Source: Flaccisagitta enflata
Taxonomy: Eukaryota; Chaetognatha; Sagittoidea; Aphragmophora
Direction of reading: 5' to 3'
Assembly: GCA_965153355.1 (NCBI GenBank)
Contig: OZ231128.1
Coordinates: 23,746,001 to 23,810,000, forward strand
Length of the DNA: 64,000 nucleotides
A program made the position numbers and the translations under genes. The notes beneath the pieces are model-generated. The model saw only the letters and a program-made list of their open reading frames with translations. It ran no database searches and was not told the origin of the DNA. This document shows, piece after piece, positions 1-12,200 of the stretch (positions within the stretch are counted from its first letter, which is position 1; each line of letters starts with the position of its first letter).

Positions 1-26
<26 letters not shown>
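1..26. repeat. (TC)n microsatellite, cut by window edge
   Basis: Uninterrupted TC dinucleotides open the window, so the true length is unknown. Confidence 0.95.
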
Positions 27-33
<7 letters not shown>

Positions 34-447
34 TCAATTACAATTACACTTCTTTTCTTGTGCCACAGTCAGTTTCGCTGTCTCTGTCTTTTGCTCTCTC
101 TTTCGCTCTCTTTCGTCTGATTTGTGACTATCATCGTGCCAATGTCTCTGCGTTTGTCTGCGTGTCTGTTAGTTTTGTCAATTGTTAGATTGTTCGTTAG
201 TTCACTTGTTTGTTTGTTTATTTTTTGTTTTGTTTTTTAGTGTTCTTTATATTTGGCTTTTTCTTTGTAATTTGAGACCTCAAGCTAGTAAAACATAGAC
301 TCCCATGCTACTCCAGCAGTTGCTGTGGGTAAGTGTACTCTATCGCAAAAATCAAAGGCCATGATAACAGTTAACGTAACGTACGTTACGTACATACGCT
401 TTTGCAGTGAAATTTCAGTCTCTGTCATTGTGATGATTTTTTTGCAA
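27..447. other. T-rich intergenic DNA, nothing recognised
   Basis: T-rich sequence with short degenerate TCTG/TTTG runs. Short open frames around 285-537 show no recognisable motif and overlap each other on both strands, so I do not call a gene. Confidence 0.5.
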
Positions 448-449
448 TA

Positions 450-1214
450 CCCTGTCTTCAAAAGCAACTGTAACCAGCAAAAGATGTATTGTGCGATAAC
501 TGTTCCTATTACAAAATGCCGATTTTTTCTATCTTAAAGCATATCAACTGCGGTTTCTTCATGCAAAATTTCAGCACTTTTTATCAAGTGGTTTAGCTTC
601 TATATCATTTTGAAAAATACCCAAATTTCCTCCAAATATTGCAATTTTTATATAAAATAAAAGGTTTAATTTATTCAACCTGGTGCAAATAGCAAAAAAA
701 ATTGATTTTGCGTATCTGTATAGATCCCATACTAAACTATTTTCATTACTAATATGATTTTCTTTCATATTTTGCGTAATCATTAGATATTGTGATAAAA
801 AAAGATGAATTTTTAATGTGAAATGTTATTGGAATATGAAGAATCAGGGAAAAACTCAATAAAAACTTAACAAATACATCAATATGTGGATTTTTCTAAA
901 ACCTGATATTGTCTCCTTCAAAAAATCTTCAATTTGAGGCCAATCCCAGAATTTTAGCTCAAAGCGTTTAAAAGTTATGTAGGTTTGAAGTCAAACACCC
1001 CCATTCATGTCTGAAATTGAAAGCTGTATCGCCACAAATGGTGTTCTACTTTAAAATGGTGCAGAAGCTAAACCACTTGATGAAAAGTGCTGAAATTTTG
1101 CATGAAGAAACCGCAGTTGATATGCTTTAAGATAGAAAAGATCTGAATTTTGTAATGGGAATAGTTATCGCACAATACATCTTTTGCTGGTTACAGTTGC
1201 TTTTGAAGACAGGG
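450..1214. mobile_element. TA-flanked inverted-repeat element (MITE-like), 765 bp
   Basis: The left arm (450 to about 615) begins CCCTGTCTTCAAAAGC and recurs in reverse complement at about 1062-1214. The arms are about 150 bp, with occasional mismatches. Both ends are bounded by TA (448-449 and 1215-1216), as expected for a Tc1/mariner-type TA target duplication. The centre (about 615-1060) is AT-rich and has no transposase frame, so this is a non-autonomous element. The class assignment rests only on the TA flanks and terminal inverted repeats. Confidence 0.75.
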
Positions 1215-1216
1215 TA

Positions 1217-1555
1217 TAAAGGGGGGGAGGGGAAAGTATATATTCGTTAGAGGCGAATGACGATTTTATTCTCGAATCCATTATAGCGGATTTTTATGCT
1301 TTTATTCAATAACAAGTAACCCCCGTCGTGCTGTTACTGATATATGGGTTATATATGAGTGTGGCGGAGATTTGGCCATTTCTCGCGGATTTCAGCTCAC
1401 TTGAATCTCTCCAACAGAGTCAAAGAGGCAATATGGAAACCGGAGGCACATTAACGCCAATCACCCCCTGGAGACAGCTGCTCTGCCAACAACCACCATC
1501 ATGCCTCCTCCTCGCCATCGTCTTCTTTCTTTTTTTCGCTGCTAGCTTCTTCTTT
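1217..1555. other. unannotated unique DNA
   Basis: Contains a G-run (1221-1231) and a stretch of mixed composition. A long frame running from here through the CTT tract is an artefact of the repeat. No gene signature is seen. Confidence 0.5.
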
Positions 1556-1572
1556 TACTTCTATTTCTTCTT

Positions 1573-1605
<33 letters not shown>

Positions 1606-1617
1606 CTTCTTCTTCTT

Positions 1618-1648
<31 letters not shown>

Positions 1649-1832
1649 ATTTTTTTCCTTCTATTGGTTCTTCCTCTTTATCTTCTTCTTCTTCTTCTTC
1701 TTCTTCTTCTTCTTCTTCTTCTTCTTCTTCTTCTTCTTCTTCTTCTTCTTCTTCTTCTTCTTCTTCTTCTTCTTCTTCTTCTTCTTCTTCTTCTCCTTCT
1801 TCTTCTTCTTCTTCTTCTTCTTCTTCTCCTCC
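1556..1832. repeat. (CTT)n trinucleotide tract
   Basis: A nearly continuous TTC/CTT array of about 275 bp with a short interruption near 1647-1683. It is a homopurine-homopyrimidine tract. It generates spurious poly-Phe, poly-Leu, poly-Lys and poly-Arg frames. Confidence 0.95.
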
Positions 1833-2609
1833 TTTTTCTTCTTCCTTTTTTTATTCTTTTTCTCCATTCATGCTTTTTCTCCTCACTCCTTGACTCTTTC
1901 TCTGTGGTCGCTTTTGCTCTCGCTCGCACGTGCGTGTGTGTCTTCGTTTGCAGCTTTGCGCGTGATTACTTGCCTTTGTTACAATGTTTTCCTCGTAATT
2001 CATTCTTTTATTGCGAAAGACTAAACTTGTTCACTGCCCCATTTCTTATTCTACTTTTTCTTTTCTACACCTCATTTCATTTCAAATCTTTTAATCTTCA
2101 TTCATATACTGTCTTTTTCCATCGTTTATTGTTTACTTCTCACAATCTTCCTCGGGTTAAAACATTCATGCATGACTAATGCAGTTATGTTCTAGATAGA
2201 CTGGCAGGTTGACCGTTCCCGGAGCTTTCACGTTCACCATTGGAAAGAAAGACAGTTATGTGAGGGCCAACCAACCAACCGACAAAGACAATGGACCGAC
2301 CGAAAATACTGAAATTCCATCTCTGTGAAAAGAACAGAATCTAAACTAAACCCTATTGTTACTTTGTGTTCATTTTACACATAAACGTCCTTATTTCTGG
2401 GCTTGAGCCAAAATGTCGCTTCTCTTCCTATGAAAAGGGTTGCCCCTTTTTTTCCGAGTCAATTGTCGTCAATTCCATTGAGATTACTCAGCAGATGAAG
2501 CCATTGTGTGTTCTATATATGTGATGGTGTCACCGTCCATACTTCCTCTCTTTGTTTGATGGAATCGCAGGTTGAGACTGAGATTATTGCGTGTATAAAG
2601 GACAGGGAG
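1833..2609. other. intergenic DNA, no gene seen
   Basis: T/C-rich, then mixed sequence. A short CCAACCAACCGA stretch near 2267-2285 resembles the tetranucleotide tract of the hairpin-headed repeats, but no head hairpin is found beside it. Confidence 0.45.
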
Positions 2610-2650
2610 TTAGAGAGACAGAGAGACAAAGAGACAGAGAGACAGAGACA
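2610..2650. repeat. degenerate GACAGAGA repeat
   Basis: About five tandem units of GAGACAGA/GAGACAAA. Mixed sequence with a G-run (2830-2840 and 2876-2883) follows to about 3290, with no recognised gene. Confidence 0.75.
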
Positions 2651-3403
2651 TGAGTCCATGAGATAGTGACAGTGACAAATAGTAAAACAACGAATAGATG
2701 TTATTCATAAATAAGAATGATGCATTTTTCAGATGCCAAAAGATCATTGGCCCAAGGTCAAAGTTGATGCCCGTTGCCTCCGAAGTCCTCCCGGGCGGTC
2801 TCGCTACGGCACAGAGAGGGAAAGGAAGAGGGGGGGGGGGTAGAGAGGCGGTCTTGCTACGGCAAAGAGAGGGGAGGGGGGGGAGTGAGAGGCTTAACTC
2901 AGTAAGGACTTTTGCGTGGAATACTTTGAACGTTGGAGAAAAGTGGAGGTGGCTGCAGGCAAGCAGGCAGCGGTGGCAGTCTTTGAGACAGTTGTCACGA
3001 TGGAGGTATGAGATGTGGATGCGGCGACAAGATGCCACAATGACGAGTCACTTGTCATGATGGATGATGCACATTCGGTGAAGGTTAAAACAATATGTCA
3101 GGCAACAATGACAGCATTAACAGAAATGTGCTAAGGCAGCGAAAAAAGGTCAGGCAATAAAGCAATGGCAGCCATTGATAATCTCAATTTTAGGCAGTTG
3201 TCATGTCATGATGCAGGTATGAGATGAAGGGGCAACGACGTGATGCGAAGCAAAAATGACAGCCATAGAATCAGTTTAGTCATATTAGTTATTGTAGAGG
3301 GCGGCAGTGACGAACACAGTCCAACAAAAAGGTTTCTGCGTGTGACCAAAACCCTGCTTCGAGGTCAATTGCCGTGGAAGATCCGTCACAAATTGATATT
3401 CTA

Positions 3404-3726
3404 ATGTTTTCCCATTTCGCCTTATTGCCGTTTCTCCGTTTCGCCATTTCGCCGTTTCTGCGTTTCACCATTTTGCCGTTTCGCCGTTTCCCCATTTCGT
3501 CGTTTCGCCGTTTCCCAATTTCCCCGTTTCGCCATTTCCCCATTTCCCCATTTCCCCATTTACCCGTTTCCCCATTTCGCCGTTTCCCCATTCCGCCGTT
3601 TCGCCGTTTCCCCATTTCGCCGTTTCCCCATTTCATCGTTTCCCCATTTCGCCGTTTCTCCATTTACCCATTTTGCCGTTTCCCCGTTTCCCCTTTTCGC
3701 CGTTTCCCCGTTTCCGCGTTTTCACG
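3404..3726. repeat. 12-bp minisatellite (CCATTTCGCCGT type)
   Basis: About 27 tandem degenerate units of the form CCATTTCSCCGTTT. Units alternate between CGCC and CCCC cores and between CATT and CGTT joints. The 12-bp period is a multiple of three, so all frames stay open on both strands. The resulting arginine/isoleucine/proline-rich or lysine/arginine/asparagine-rich frames are repeat artefacts. Confidence 0.9.
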
Positions 3727-4368
3727 TTGCATCGCCTGTCATTTACGAGGATTCAGCTAAGATAAAGTGGATGATAGGGTGGGTGCTGGGTCACTATCAA
3801 TTCAGTATTGTTGACCAAAACAAGATAAAATATTAGTTGCTCACATCATCGCTGACCGAAGTTAGAGTCTCGATGAATTTTTGTTGACAAATTGTGGGGT
3901 GTTTCTTGCTTTGTTTCCGATATTCTGTTTCAAGGTGCCGTGGTTGTGGTGTGATTCGAAAATAAGGAGGGCTCTGACGGCGCGAGCACGGCAAACGAAA
4001 CAATCGGTAGAAAGCAACGAAAGATGAAAAGAAAGATAAGGATAAGATGCAGGGCCAGAAGGGGGCGAATGAGATAGGCACAAATCGCGTGAAATCTTAT
4101 TCGTTGACCAGCTGTCATTTCAAAACTCATAAATATCTCCTTCAGACGTCAGATAATGCAAATTCGATTCATCGCCATCCCTCACTTTGGCAGTATTTCC
4201 TCTTTTACTTTTTCTCCACATCTACATGTATGACTAACAAGGCCAGATACACGGCTACTTCCCTTTCCTTTCATTTTCTTTATCTCCATCTCACCCCTTT
4301 TTTCCCGAAGTCATGTCAAGTGTTCAGCTTATCACTATAAAAAAAAAACAACAATACGTTTTCTGGGG
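3727..4368. other. intergenic DNA, nothing recognised
   Basis: Overlapping open frames of 60-97 codons on both strands show no domain signature. Confidence 0.4.
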
Positions 4369-4369
4369 G

Positions 4370-4470
4370 CTTAGTCGCTTGCTGAGCGACTTTAAAAGAG
4401 AACGTGTCGGTAGGTAGGTCTGTAAGGGCGTTTGTGTGTTTGTGTGTTTGTGTATCTGTCTGTTTGTCTG
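4370..4470 (+). repeat. hairpin-headed repeat, head fragment
   Basis: TTAGTCGCTTGCTGAGCGACTT forms a 6-bp stem (GTCGCT/AGCGAC). It is followed by AAAAGAGAACGTGTCGG and a GTAGGTAGG/TGTC tract. This matches the head architecture of the elements at 11981 and 34576. The tail is missing and the copy runs into the CT tract. Confidence 0.6.
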
Positions 4471-4477
4471 TTAGCCT

Positions 4478-4480
<3 letters not shown>

Positions 4481-4572
<92 letters not shown>
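4481..4572. repeat. (CT)n microsatellite
   Basis: Pure CT dinucleotide run of about 92 bp. Confidence 0.97.
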
Positions 4573-4575
<3 letters not shown>

Positions 4576-6300
4576 ACTCTCCATTGCACATGTTATTTCC
4601 ACCATCTTCAAATGGACCGACCTCCGTAATTAGGAAAATGCTTCCTCTATGAATCAAAAAAAAAAATCCCAGGCAGTGAGGGAGCAGAAGGCAAAGAATA
4701 GAATGAGAACCGGAGAGATAAGACAAATCACCAGAGAACGGAAGACAGAGAGACAGACTGACTCCTGATAGACTGGCAGAAAGATCATTTAAGATGTCAG
4801 ATTTGATATACAAACAAGTTGACGAACACCAATAACTGAAGATAAGTAAAGCGGGTTTAGAAGAGCTATCCAATGAATGAGTGGGGAAAAAAGGAACACC
4901 TTTGTAATCAAGACTGAATCTAAGTTGCACGTACAAACGGCTACGAAATCTCCTACCGAGGGACACATCCACTTTTACACAAAAGTGAGCACTGAACGAC
5001 GGTGATACTGAAAAAAGTCGTGGTACATCTCGAAGGATCTGGGTAACGATAGAAAAGATATTACTAGTAAGGCAGAGAAAAAAAGGATTGAGAATTAGTG
5101 AAACATACAAACATCGGGAGGGAAGGGAAGTAAAAAATCAAATATGTTGGAAATGAAAGGGGGAAGGAAAAGAAATTCAAAAGAAAAGGTGTTAGTGATC
5201 AACGAATCCTGCTGAGAGTTTCCATCTAATTGAACGGTTCCATTGAATTTTTTCTTAATGGCTCATACAGAATCTCATTATTGCCAAATTGAGTTTCTGA
5301 CAAATCCACTTTTTCTTTTTGTGTGCCTCCTTTTCTTCCTCCTCCTCCTTCTCCACCTCAGTCTACTCGTTACCCCTTTTGCATAACGAGTCACGCGACT
5401 CAAAGATTGGCCGCCTTCATGCACAGATCGGGTATTCTTTTGATGATTTTTTCTTAGCATGTATGCATGGATACCTCTCTGCCAAAAGTTCGTTCAAATT
5501 GGATACATAGTTTTTTTTACTTTGATGTGGGTATCAGTAACGATGAAATCAGTAGTAATCGAACCTCCTTGTTAGGTTTAATTTCATTTTCATGGTAGCG
5601 ATTCAATGATGCAAAAGTGCCCAAGAGGTTCAAGATCGGTGTGTTTTTCGATTTGCAAATTCACATCCATTAGAAAAGCAAAGTAAAGATTGGAATTGTA
5701 AGTTGACCACAAACTGTGTTTCTCCATGTTTCTACAAGCTTTAAAGGGGCCACTCGCTATGTTGATTTGCTCGCACCGGTCACTCTGCTTGCTCACTCTA
5801 GAGCGCCCCATTTGGCTGCCCAATTCACATGCTGGCTCGACTACTTTGCTGAAGCCTTAGTGAGGCAAAAAAAAAAAAAAAAAGACAGAAGTTATGAAAT
5901 AAAAGACAAAATCAGTACAAATTAGTGCCAACGCGCCCACACCCACACCCACAATTAGTCGATTAGAATACGCAAAGAAATGAAAGAATTTGTGCGCAGA
6001 GGGACTCTGAGTCCCGATTTGATGCGAAAAGTCATACAATGAATTAAACTTAATCACTGAAGATATGAGTTGAGACAAGGTAGATTATGACAACAAATTT
6101 TGTGACATTTCTGATCATTTTTAAGATCCTTGGCAATTATCAGCGTTAAGGTTAGACTGCCACATTAGTGACATTACGTTATCGAAAGTCTATCGTTGTT
6201 CCTTACATTTCCTTTACCCAACGGAGCGGCCCGTGCCTCAAATACTTGCAAATTCTTTTCTCGAGGTCTTTCAGCGTCTTTGGTTTTCTTTACTAAAGGC
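4573..6300. other. intergenic DNA, one unproven minus-strand open frame
   Basis: A 178-codon minus-strand frame (5110-4574) is the longest non-repeat frame in this part. It is hydrophobic, serine- and leucine-rich, and has no motif I recognise; its 3' end lies at the CT tract. I treat it as probably non-coding. A poly-A run lies at 5867-5883. The rest to 6300 shows nothing recognised. Confidence 0.35.
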
Positions 6301-6302
6301 TG

Positions 6303-6886
<584 letters not shown>

Positions 6887-6904
6887 ATGCGGGTGCGTGT
6901 GCGG

Positions 6905-9422
6905 ATGTTTTTTGCATTTCATATGGACAAATAGAGGGCCTAGGGCCAATGAACGGGTTTTTGAATGGATTTTGCAACTAGCACTTTTCAAATTTTGATG
7001 TGCATAAAGTGGTGGCTGTGGTACAAATCTTGTTTCTAGGTCATTTCAATCTCAAAATTGGGTCACTTGGCCTGAGAAAAAAGACTCAAAATCCATGAGA
7101 TTATAAAACTAGAGCTCAAGAGCTAACCAGTGGTGCAATCCCCATATTTCTATCTTCATTTGTTGAGATTTCACAGCATTTCAAAGATGAGGCTCATGGA
7201 GGTCAAATTGCAGCCTCAATTTCAGTGGCAATTTTGACATTTTCACAGATTTCAACATATTTTGGCTTTGGATAGACCAATTTGCATGAAATTAGTGACC
7301 AAATTAGAGAATTTTTCCTGTTCTAGCTGATGGTAAATGAATTTTTGATCAATATGACCCCAAATTTTTTTGTATTGACTGTAGAAACAGGTGTAAAAAA
7401 ATCAATTTTTTTGGAAAATTTGTCAACGTTGGACAAAAAGTTCATGCGCCTCCAATTTGAAAAATGACCTGAAATCCATGAGCAAAATAAACTACTGCCC
7501 AAGTGCTAACTAGTGGTGCAATCGGCATGTAGCTAAGCTGTGGAATTTAGATTTTACAGAACTTCAAAGATCAAAGGTTAAGTCAAAATGGCAATTTTTG
7601 GTTATTTTGGCCATTTTGGCCTCAAAATCGAGCACCTTTGGCTTGGAAATCGAAATAAAAATCCATGAGATTATAAAACTAGAGCGCAAGAGCTAACCAG
7701 TGGTACAATCTGCATGTTTCTATCTTCATTTGTTAAGATTTGAGAGCATAATTTCAAAGATGAGGCTCATGGAGATCAAATTGCAGCCTCAATTTCAGTG
7801 GCAATTTTGACATTTTTCACAGATTTCAACATATTTTGGCTTTGGATAAACCAATTTGCATGAAATTGGTGGCCAAATTAAAGAGTTTTTCCTGCTTTAG
7901 CTGATGGTAAATGAATTATTGATCGATATGACCACAATTTTTTTTTATTGACTGTAGAAGCAGGTGTAAAAAAGTCGATTTTTTTGGAAAATTTGTCAAC
8001 TTAGGACAAAAAATTCACCTACCTCAAATTTGAAAAATGACCTAACATCCATGAGCAAAATAAACTACTGCTCAAGTGCTAACTAGTGGTGCAATCGGCA
8101 TGTAGCTAAGGTGTGGCATTTAGATTCTACATAACTTCAAAGATCAAAGGTTTAGCCAAAATGGCGATTTTTGGTTATTTTGGCCAATTTGGCCTCAATA
8201 TTGGGCACCTTTGGCCTGGAAATCGAAATAACTAGAGCTCAAGAGCTAATCAGTGGTGCAATCCACATGTTTCTATCTTCATTTGTTGAGATTTCACAGT
8301 ATTTTGAAGATGAGGCTCCTGGAGGTCAAATTGCAGTCTCAATTTCAGTGGCTATTTTGATATCTTTCCAGGATTTCAAGATATTTTTGCTTCGATTGAC
8401 CAATTTGCATGAAATTGGTGACCAAATTGAAGAGTTTTTGCTGCTCTTGCTGATGGTAAAGGAATTTTTGATCGTTATGACCCCCGATTCATTTTATTGA
8501 TGAAATATGTTGAAATCTGTGAAAACTGTCAAAATTGCCACTGAAATTGAGGCTGCAATTGGACCTCCATGAGCCTTATCTTTGAAATGCTCTCAAATCT
8601 TAACAAATGAAGATAGAAACATGCGGATTGTACCACTGATTAGCTCTTGAGCTCTTGTTTTATAATCTCATGGATTTTTTATTTGATTTGCAAGCCAAAG
8701 GTGCCCCATTTTGAGGCCAAAATGGCCAAATTAACCAAAAATCGCCATTTTGACTTAACCTTTGATCTTTGAAGTTCTGTAAAATCTAAGTGCCACAGCT
8801 TAGTTATATGCCAATTGCACCTCTAGTTAGCACTTGAGCAGTCGTTTATTTTGTTCATGAATTTTAGGTCATTTTTCAAATTGGAGGCGGGTGAATTTTT
8901 GTCCAAAGTTGACAAATTTTCCCAAAAAAATCAACTTTTTTTCACCTGCTTCTACAGTCAATAAAAAAAATTTGGGGTCATATCGATCAAAAATTCATTT
9001 ACCATCAGCTAGAGCAGGAAAAACTCATTAATTTGGTCCCCAATTTCATGCAAATTGGTCTATCCAAAGCCAAAATATGTTGAAATCTGCAAAAAATGTC
9101 AAAATTGCCACTGAAATTGAGGCTGCAATTTGACCTCCATGAGCCTCATCTTTGAAATGTAATCTCAAATGAAGATAGAAATATGGGGATTGCACCACTG
9201 GTTAGCTCTTGAGCTCTAGTTTTATAATCTCATGGATTTTGAGTTTTTTTCTCAGGCCAAGTGACCCAATTTTGAGATTGAAATGACCTAGAAACAAGAT
9301 TTGTACCACAGCCACCACTTTATGCACATCAAAATTTGAAAAGTGCTAGTTGCAATATCCATTCAAAAACCCGTTCATTGGCCCTAGGCCCTCTATTTGA
9401 CCATATGGAATACAAAAAACAT
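6905..9422. mobile_element. 2.5-kb foldback element with internal ~570-bp direct repeats
   Basis: The outer ends are inverted copies: ATGTTTTTTGCATTTCATAT at 6905 and its near-identical complement ending at 9422. The left arm (6905 to about 8490) holds about 2.7 tandem units of about 570 bp. Markers such as AACTAGAGCTCAAGAGCTAA recur near 7105 and 8229, with a one-base variant near 7677. The right arm (about 8500-9422) carries about 1.6 units in opposite orientation. Units differ by scattered substitutions and small indels. No transposase frame is present; the 109-codon frame at 8171-8500 lies inside a repeat unit. The structure is typical of foldback-type DNA transposons; the family is not identified. 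Confidence 0.85.
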
Positions 9423-10085
9423 TGGGCTGGGGTTGTCACATTGAATTTGGGGCAAAGTCTGCGTATTTGTACGAATTTGTCCAGAGGCGGTGGAATCGAT
9501 GCGGCGCTGGGTTAGGAGGCGCGGGGATTCCAGGCGCTGGATTGGCGGCCAGGTCATCCTTTGCAAGTCGGTGTGAAAGTGTGCAAGTGTGTGTGTGACA
9601 ACGACAGCGTTTGTGTTTGTGCTTGCGCATGAATATGTGGACATACTGGTGACAACCCTTCAGGCGCTAATTACTCAAACTGACGTGAACGTTTTTCCTT
9701 AATTATGGCTTCAATCCTGTTTTTTTTTCTCTCTCTGACGAATGACCATCGAGTCTGTTCATTTTACGAGCTTTTGTTAAGGCTTGCCATAATTACGCTT
9801 GAATTATGGTTATTGCGAGTGGGCGATCATAATTTTATTGAGAGAGCTTTTCATTATTGATACGTCAATATTTTTTCCCCAAATGTGCTCTGGACATTTT
9901 TGTCAAACGCTCATTGCGAAAATCCCCCCCCCCCTGTTTTATGAATCCCGTGGCACATATGACGGGCAGACAGAGAGACAAACTGAGTATCAGACGGATA
10001 AATAGAGGAATAGATGCACAAAGTCAGTGACACCTCTGAATAACATGAAAGCCGCTCCAGATAAATTAATAATGAAAGCGGAAAT
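9423..10085. other. intergenic DNA, nothing recognised
   Basis: GC-richer around 9480-9560, with a C-run at 9925-9934. No supported gene. Confidence 0.4.
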
Positions 10086-10088
10086 TTT

Positions 10089-10195
10089 GTGATGTTATGT
10101 GATGTGATGTGATGTGATGTGATGTGATGTGATGTGATGTGATGTGATGTGATGTGATGTGATGTGATGTGATGTGATGTGATGTGATGTGATTT
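10089..10195. repeat. (TGATG)n pentanucleotide array
   Basis: About 21 tandem GTGAT/TGATG units. A separate pair of near-copies of TTTGCTGAGCGATACTGTGT follows at 10206-10280. Confidence 0.95.
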
Positions 10196-10199
10196 GATT

Positions 10200-10527
10200 T
10201 GAATGTTTGCTGAGCGATACTGTGTTTGTTTTTTCGTTTGTGTTTGTGTTTGTGTTTGCTGAGCGATACTGTGTTTGTGTTTACGGCAGTCATAATCATT
10301 CTCACTATAGTAAGTTGCCTTTCCCGCCATATTCATGTTTGTTGAGTGGCAGTGAAAACAACGGCAGAGCACTTTACTTCCCCCTAGGATGAACCCAGGA
10401 TGAGAAATGGTTCGATTTTAGTTCAATCTTTTTCAAAGAGCAAACTCAGAGGGGATGATGGAGGGAGAATGCTATGAACCAATCGGTACTGCGTTTTGGA
10501 CACGGTAAGTTGAATTTGATCTTTTTT
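10200..10527. other. unannotated DNA with short TTTGTG repeats
   Basis: Duplicated GCTGAGCGATACTGTGTTTG blocks and GTTTGT repeats to about 10285, then unremarkable sequence. Confidence 0.4.
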
Positions 10528-10768
10528 ACGCGGGGTCACAACATCGTTGCGGACGAGTGGGCGGGGGCATCCAACCCCCAGTCTCAACCCCAACCCCCCT
10601 CCAACACACTAACACACACATTCAATCACAACTGCAGCATCGTAAATGCGCGTTTTCAAGTCGAGTATGATGGACGGACCAACGGATCGACGGACCGACG
10701 GACGGACCAACGGAGGGACCAACGGATGGACAAAGCCTCTTATCAAGTTGCGTGTCCGCAACTAAAAA
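10528..10768 (-). mobile_element. hairpin-headed repeat, AGTTGCGGAC subfamily
   Basis: Read on the minus strand, the head is at 10768-10745: AGTTGCGGACACGCAACT, a 7-bp stem with a GACA loop. It is followed by TGATAAGAGGCTTTGTCC and a CCGTTGGT/CCGTCGG tract. The distal part near 10550 carries CGTCCGCAAC, the exact complement of the head arm GTTGCGGAC plus one base. It ends near GTGACCCCGCG. No protein is encoded. A likely non-autonomous element. Confidence 0.75.
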
Positions 10769-11449
10769 GTGGTGGACTGGAGATAACGAAGGGACTGTTT
10801 TCGGACAGACAGTAGAAAAATCTGGCGAGAGTTACGTGCACTTGAAAAGTTGTTGTGGACCATCGGCAAATGGAAATTATTCAAGGATTTCAAACTGCCC
10901 CTCCCCCTTCATGCTTGTCTTAACTTTCCAACGTTGTTCTCACTCATGCTCTAAATTTCTATCTCTCCATGTTGCCCCGAACTAAGTATCCAGTGTGGTT
11001 GATCGATCAGTCCGCTAGCTTGTTGAATTCATTTAGAATAAGAAAGCCTCATCTAAATATTGATTTTTATCACGTGGACGCGATTAGTATGAATCAATTT
11101 GTCCGGTGGTCCCGTTAGCCTTTTCATTTGTTGGTCAATCGTCAATAATATCACTTTTCAAGCGGTAGAGTATTCAAAAGGTGGCGTTAACAACCATTAC
11201 CGTCTCGGTATATATCAAGCAACCTGCCGACTCTCATGCAACTAAGCTATCTTTTTCTGACAACCATGAGACAGCAAGCTACGTGGACGTTATGACCTTG
11301 CATTTCTCGTTTCTTTTGTTGCATTAGCTCAGGCAGATTTTCACTCCTTGTTTTTCTCTCATTCCGTTTGCCAACTTGCCTTTTTAAAAGTCATTTTACA
11401 ACCTCGTTTTTTCATCAATTATTGGTTTGCATTTTTTTCTAATTCTCTT
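10769..11449. other. intergenic DNA, nothing recognised
   Basis: Mixed composition with short open frames only. Confidence 0.4.
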
Positions 11450-11752
11450 TTTAGATGCGTCCGTCAGGAACGCATCTCTATAAGAGGGTCTGTCCGTCCG
11501 TCGGTCGGTCCGTCGGTCGGTCCGTCGGTCCTTCGGTCCGTCGGTCGGTCCGTCACGCCTGTGCGAAAACCGCGTTTCTCGGCTGTTTTTGGCCACGGTG
11601 ATATCCTACACTGAAACAAATGATCAACCAACATGTTTTGAGAGTCTTTCCACCCGTCTGTTCATCCATCTGTCTGTCCATACATATATGTCACATGATC
11701 AATACACGCTGAGACACAGCCCGGACGCATCGTTGCCCGGTCGGGCTTGTTT
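11449..11752 (+). mobile_element. hairpin-headed repeat, AGATGCGTCC subfamily (best full copy)
   Basis: The head arm AGATGCGTCC pairs with the proximal GGAACGCATCT. It is followed by CTATAAGAGGGTCTGTCC and a CCGT/CGGT tract (about 11489-11550). The distal part has CCCGGACGCATCG (about 11720), containing the exact complement of the arm GATGCGTCCG. The tail is GCCCGGTCGGGCTTGTTT, itself a small palindrome. At about 304 bp it is the longest member of this subfamily here, and serves as the reference for the shorter copy at 20634 and the split copy at 30256. Confidence 0.8.
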
Positions 11753-11978
11753 CCCTTCTCTAGATGCAAAAATGTCCGTGTTTTCTACTTTTTCCCTTTG
11801 TCTTAAAACAACTTGATTTCTATGAATAATGCAATAATGATAATGACATACAATTTACAAGCTTTGCAATCGGCTCAGCAAGTCAAGTATCAGCAAAAGT
11901 TATTATCTCCATTGATCAGTCTCTCCTCAGTTCTTATTCTTGGCACGACCACCTAAGGATATATAAGTAATCATTCTT
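11753..11978. other. unannotated spacer
   Basis: AT-rich spacer between two hairpin-headed repeats. Nothing recognised. Confidence 0.4.
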
Positions 11979-12200
11979 TTTAGTCGCGTGCTACGCGACT
12001 CTACACCCCGCTTTGTCGGTCCGTCGGTCGGTCCGTCCGTCCGTCGGTCCGTCGGTCGGTCCGTCCGTCCGTCACACTTTACTTTTTCGGCGTTAATGGG
12101 GGTTTTGGCCTTACTGCTCCTGCCCAAATGTTCCAGTGACCTCAATTATGGCCCCTGCCCACCCGCACGCGACTGGGGTAGCCGTGTATCCGGCCTTGTT
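11978..12200 (+). mobile_element. hairpin-headed repeat, AGTCGCGTGC subfamily (reference copy)
   Basis: The head AGTCGCGTGCTACGCGACT forms an 8-bp stem with a GCT loop. It is followed by CTACACCCCGCTTTGTCGG and a GGTC/CCGT tract (about 12018-12072). The body contains CTGCTCCTGCCCAAATG and CCCCTGCCCACCC, then distal GCACGCGACT, the perfect 10-base complement of head arm AGTCGCGTGC. The tail is GTGTATCCGGCCTTGTT. No coding capacity. Confidence 0.85.

Noticed and set aside
1328-2179. 283-codon Leu/Phe-rich + strand frame
   Set aside because: It is open only because it runs through the CTT array; the parts outside show no recognisable protein signature.
3289-3760. Long frames on both strands over the 12-bp repeat
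   Set aside because: The repeat period is a multiple of three, so frames stay open by construction.
4574-5110. 178-codon minus-strand frame
   Set aside because: Hydrophobic and Ser-rich but without domain, conserved motif or splice context. AT-rich DNA can give frames of this size.
8171-8500. 109-codon frame that looks protein-like
   Set aside because: It lies inside one unit of the foldback element; the equivalent positions of the other units are not open.
10089-10195. Possible CRISPR or telomere-like array
   Set aside because: It is a pure pentanucleotide tandem repeat without spacers and inside the window, not a CRISPR array. TGATG is not a known telomere repeat.
11978-12200. Simple classification of the hairpin-headed repeats as canonical Helitrons
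   Set aside because: In minus orientation they end hairpin-CTAAAA, but the opposite end is AACAAGGCC rather than TC, and the hairpin overlaps the CTAA instead of lying about 10 nt before it. A Helentron-like origin remains only a hypothesis.
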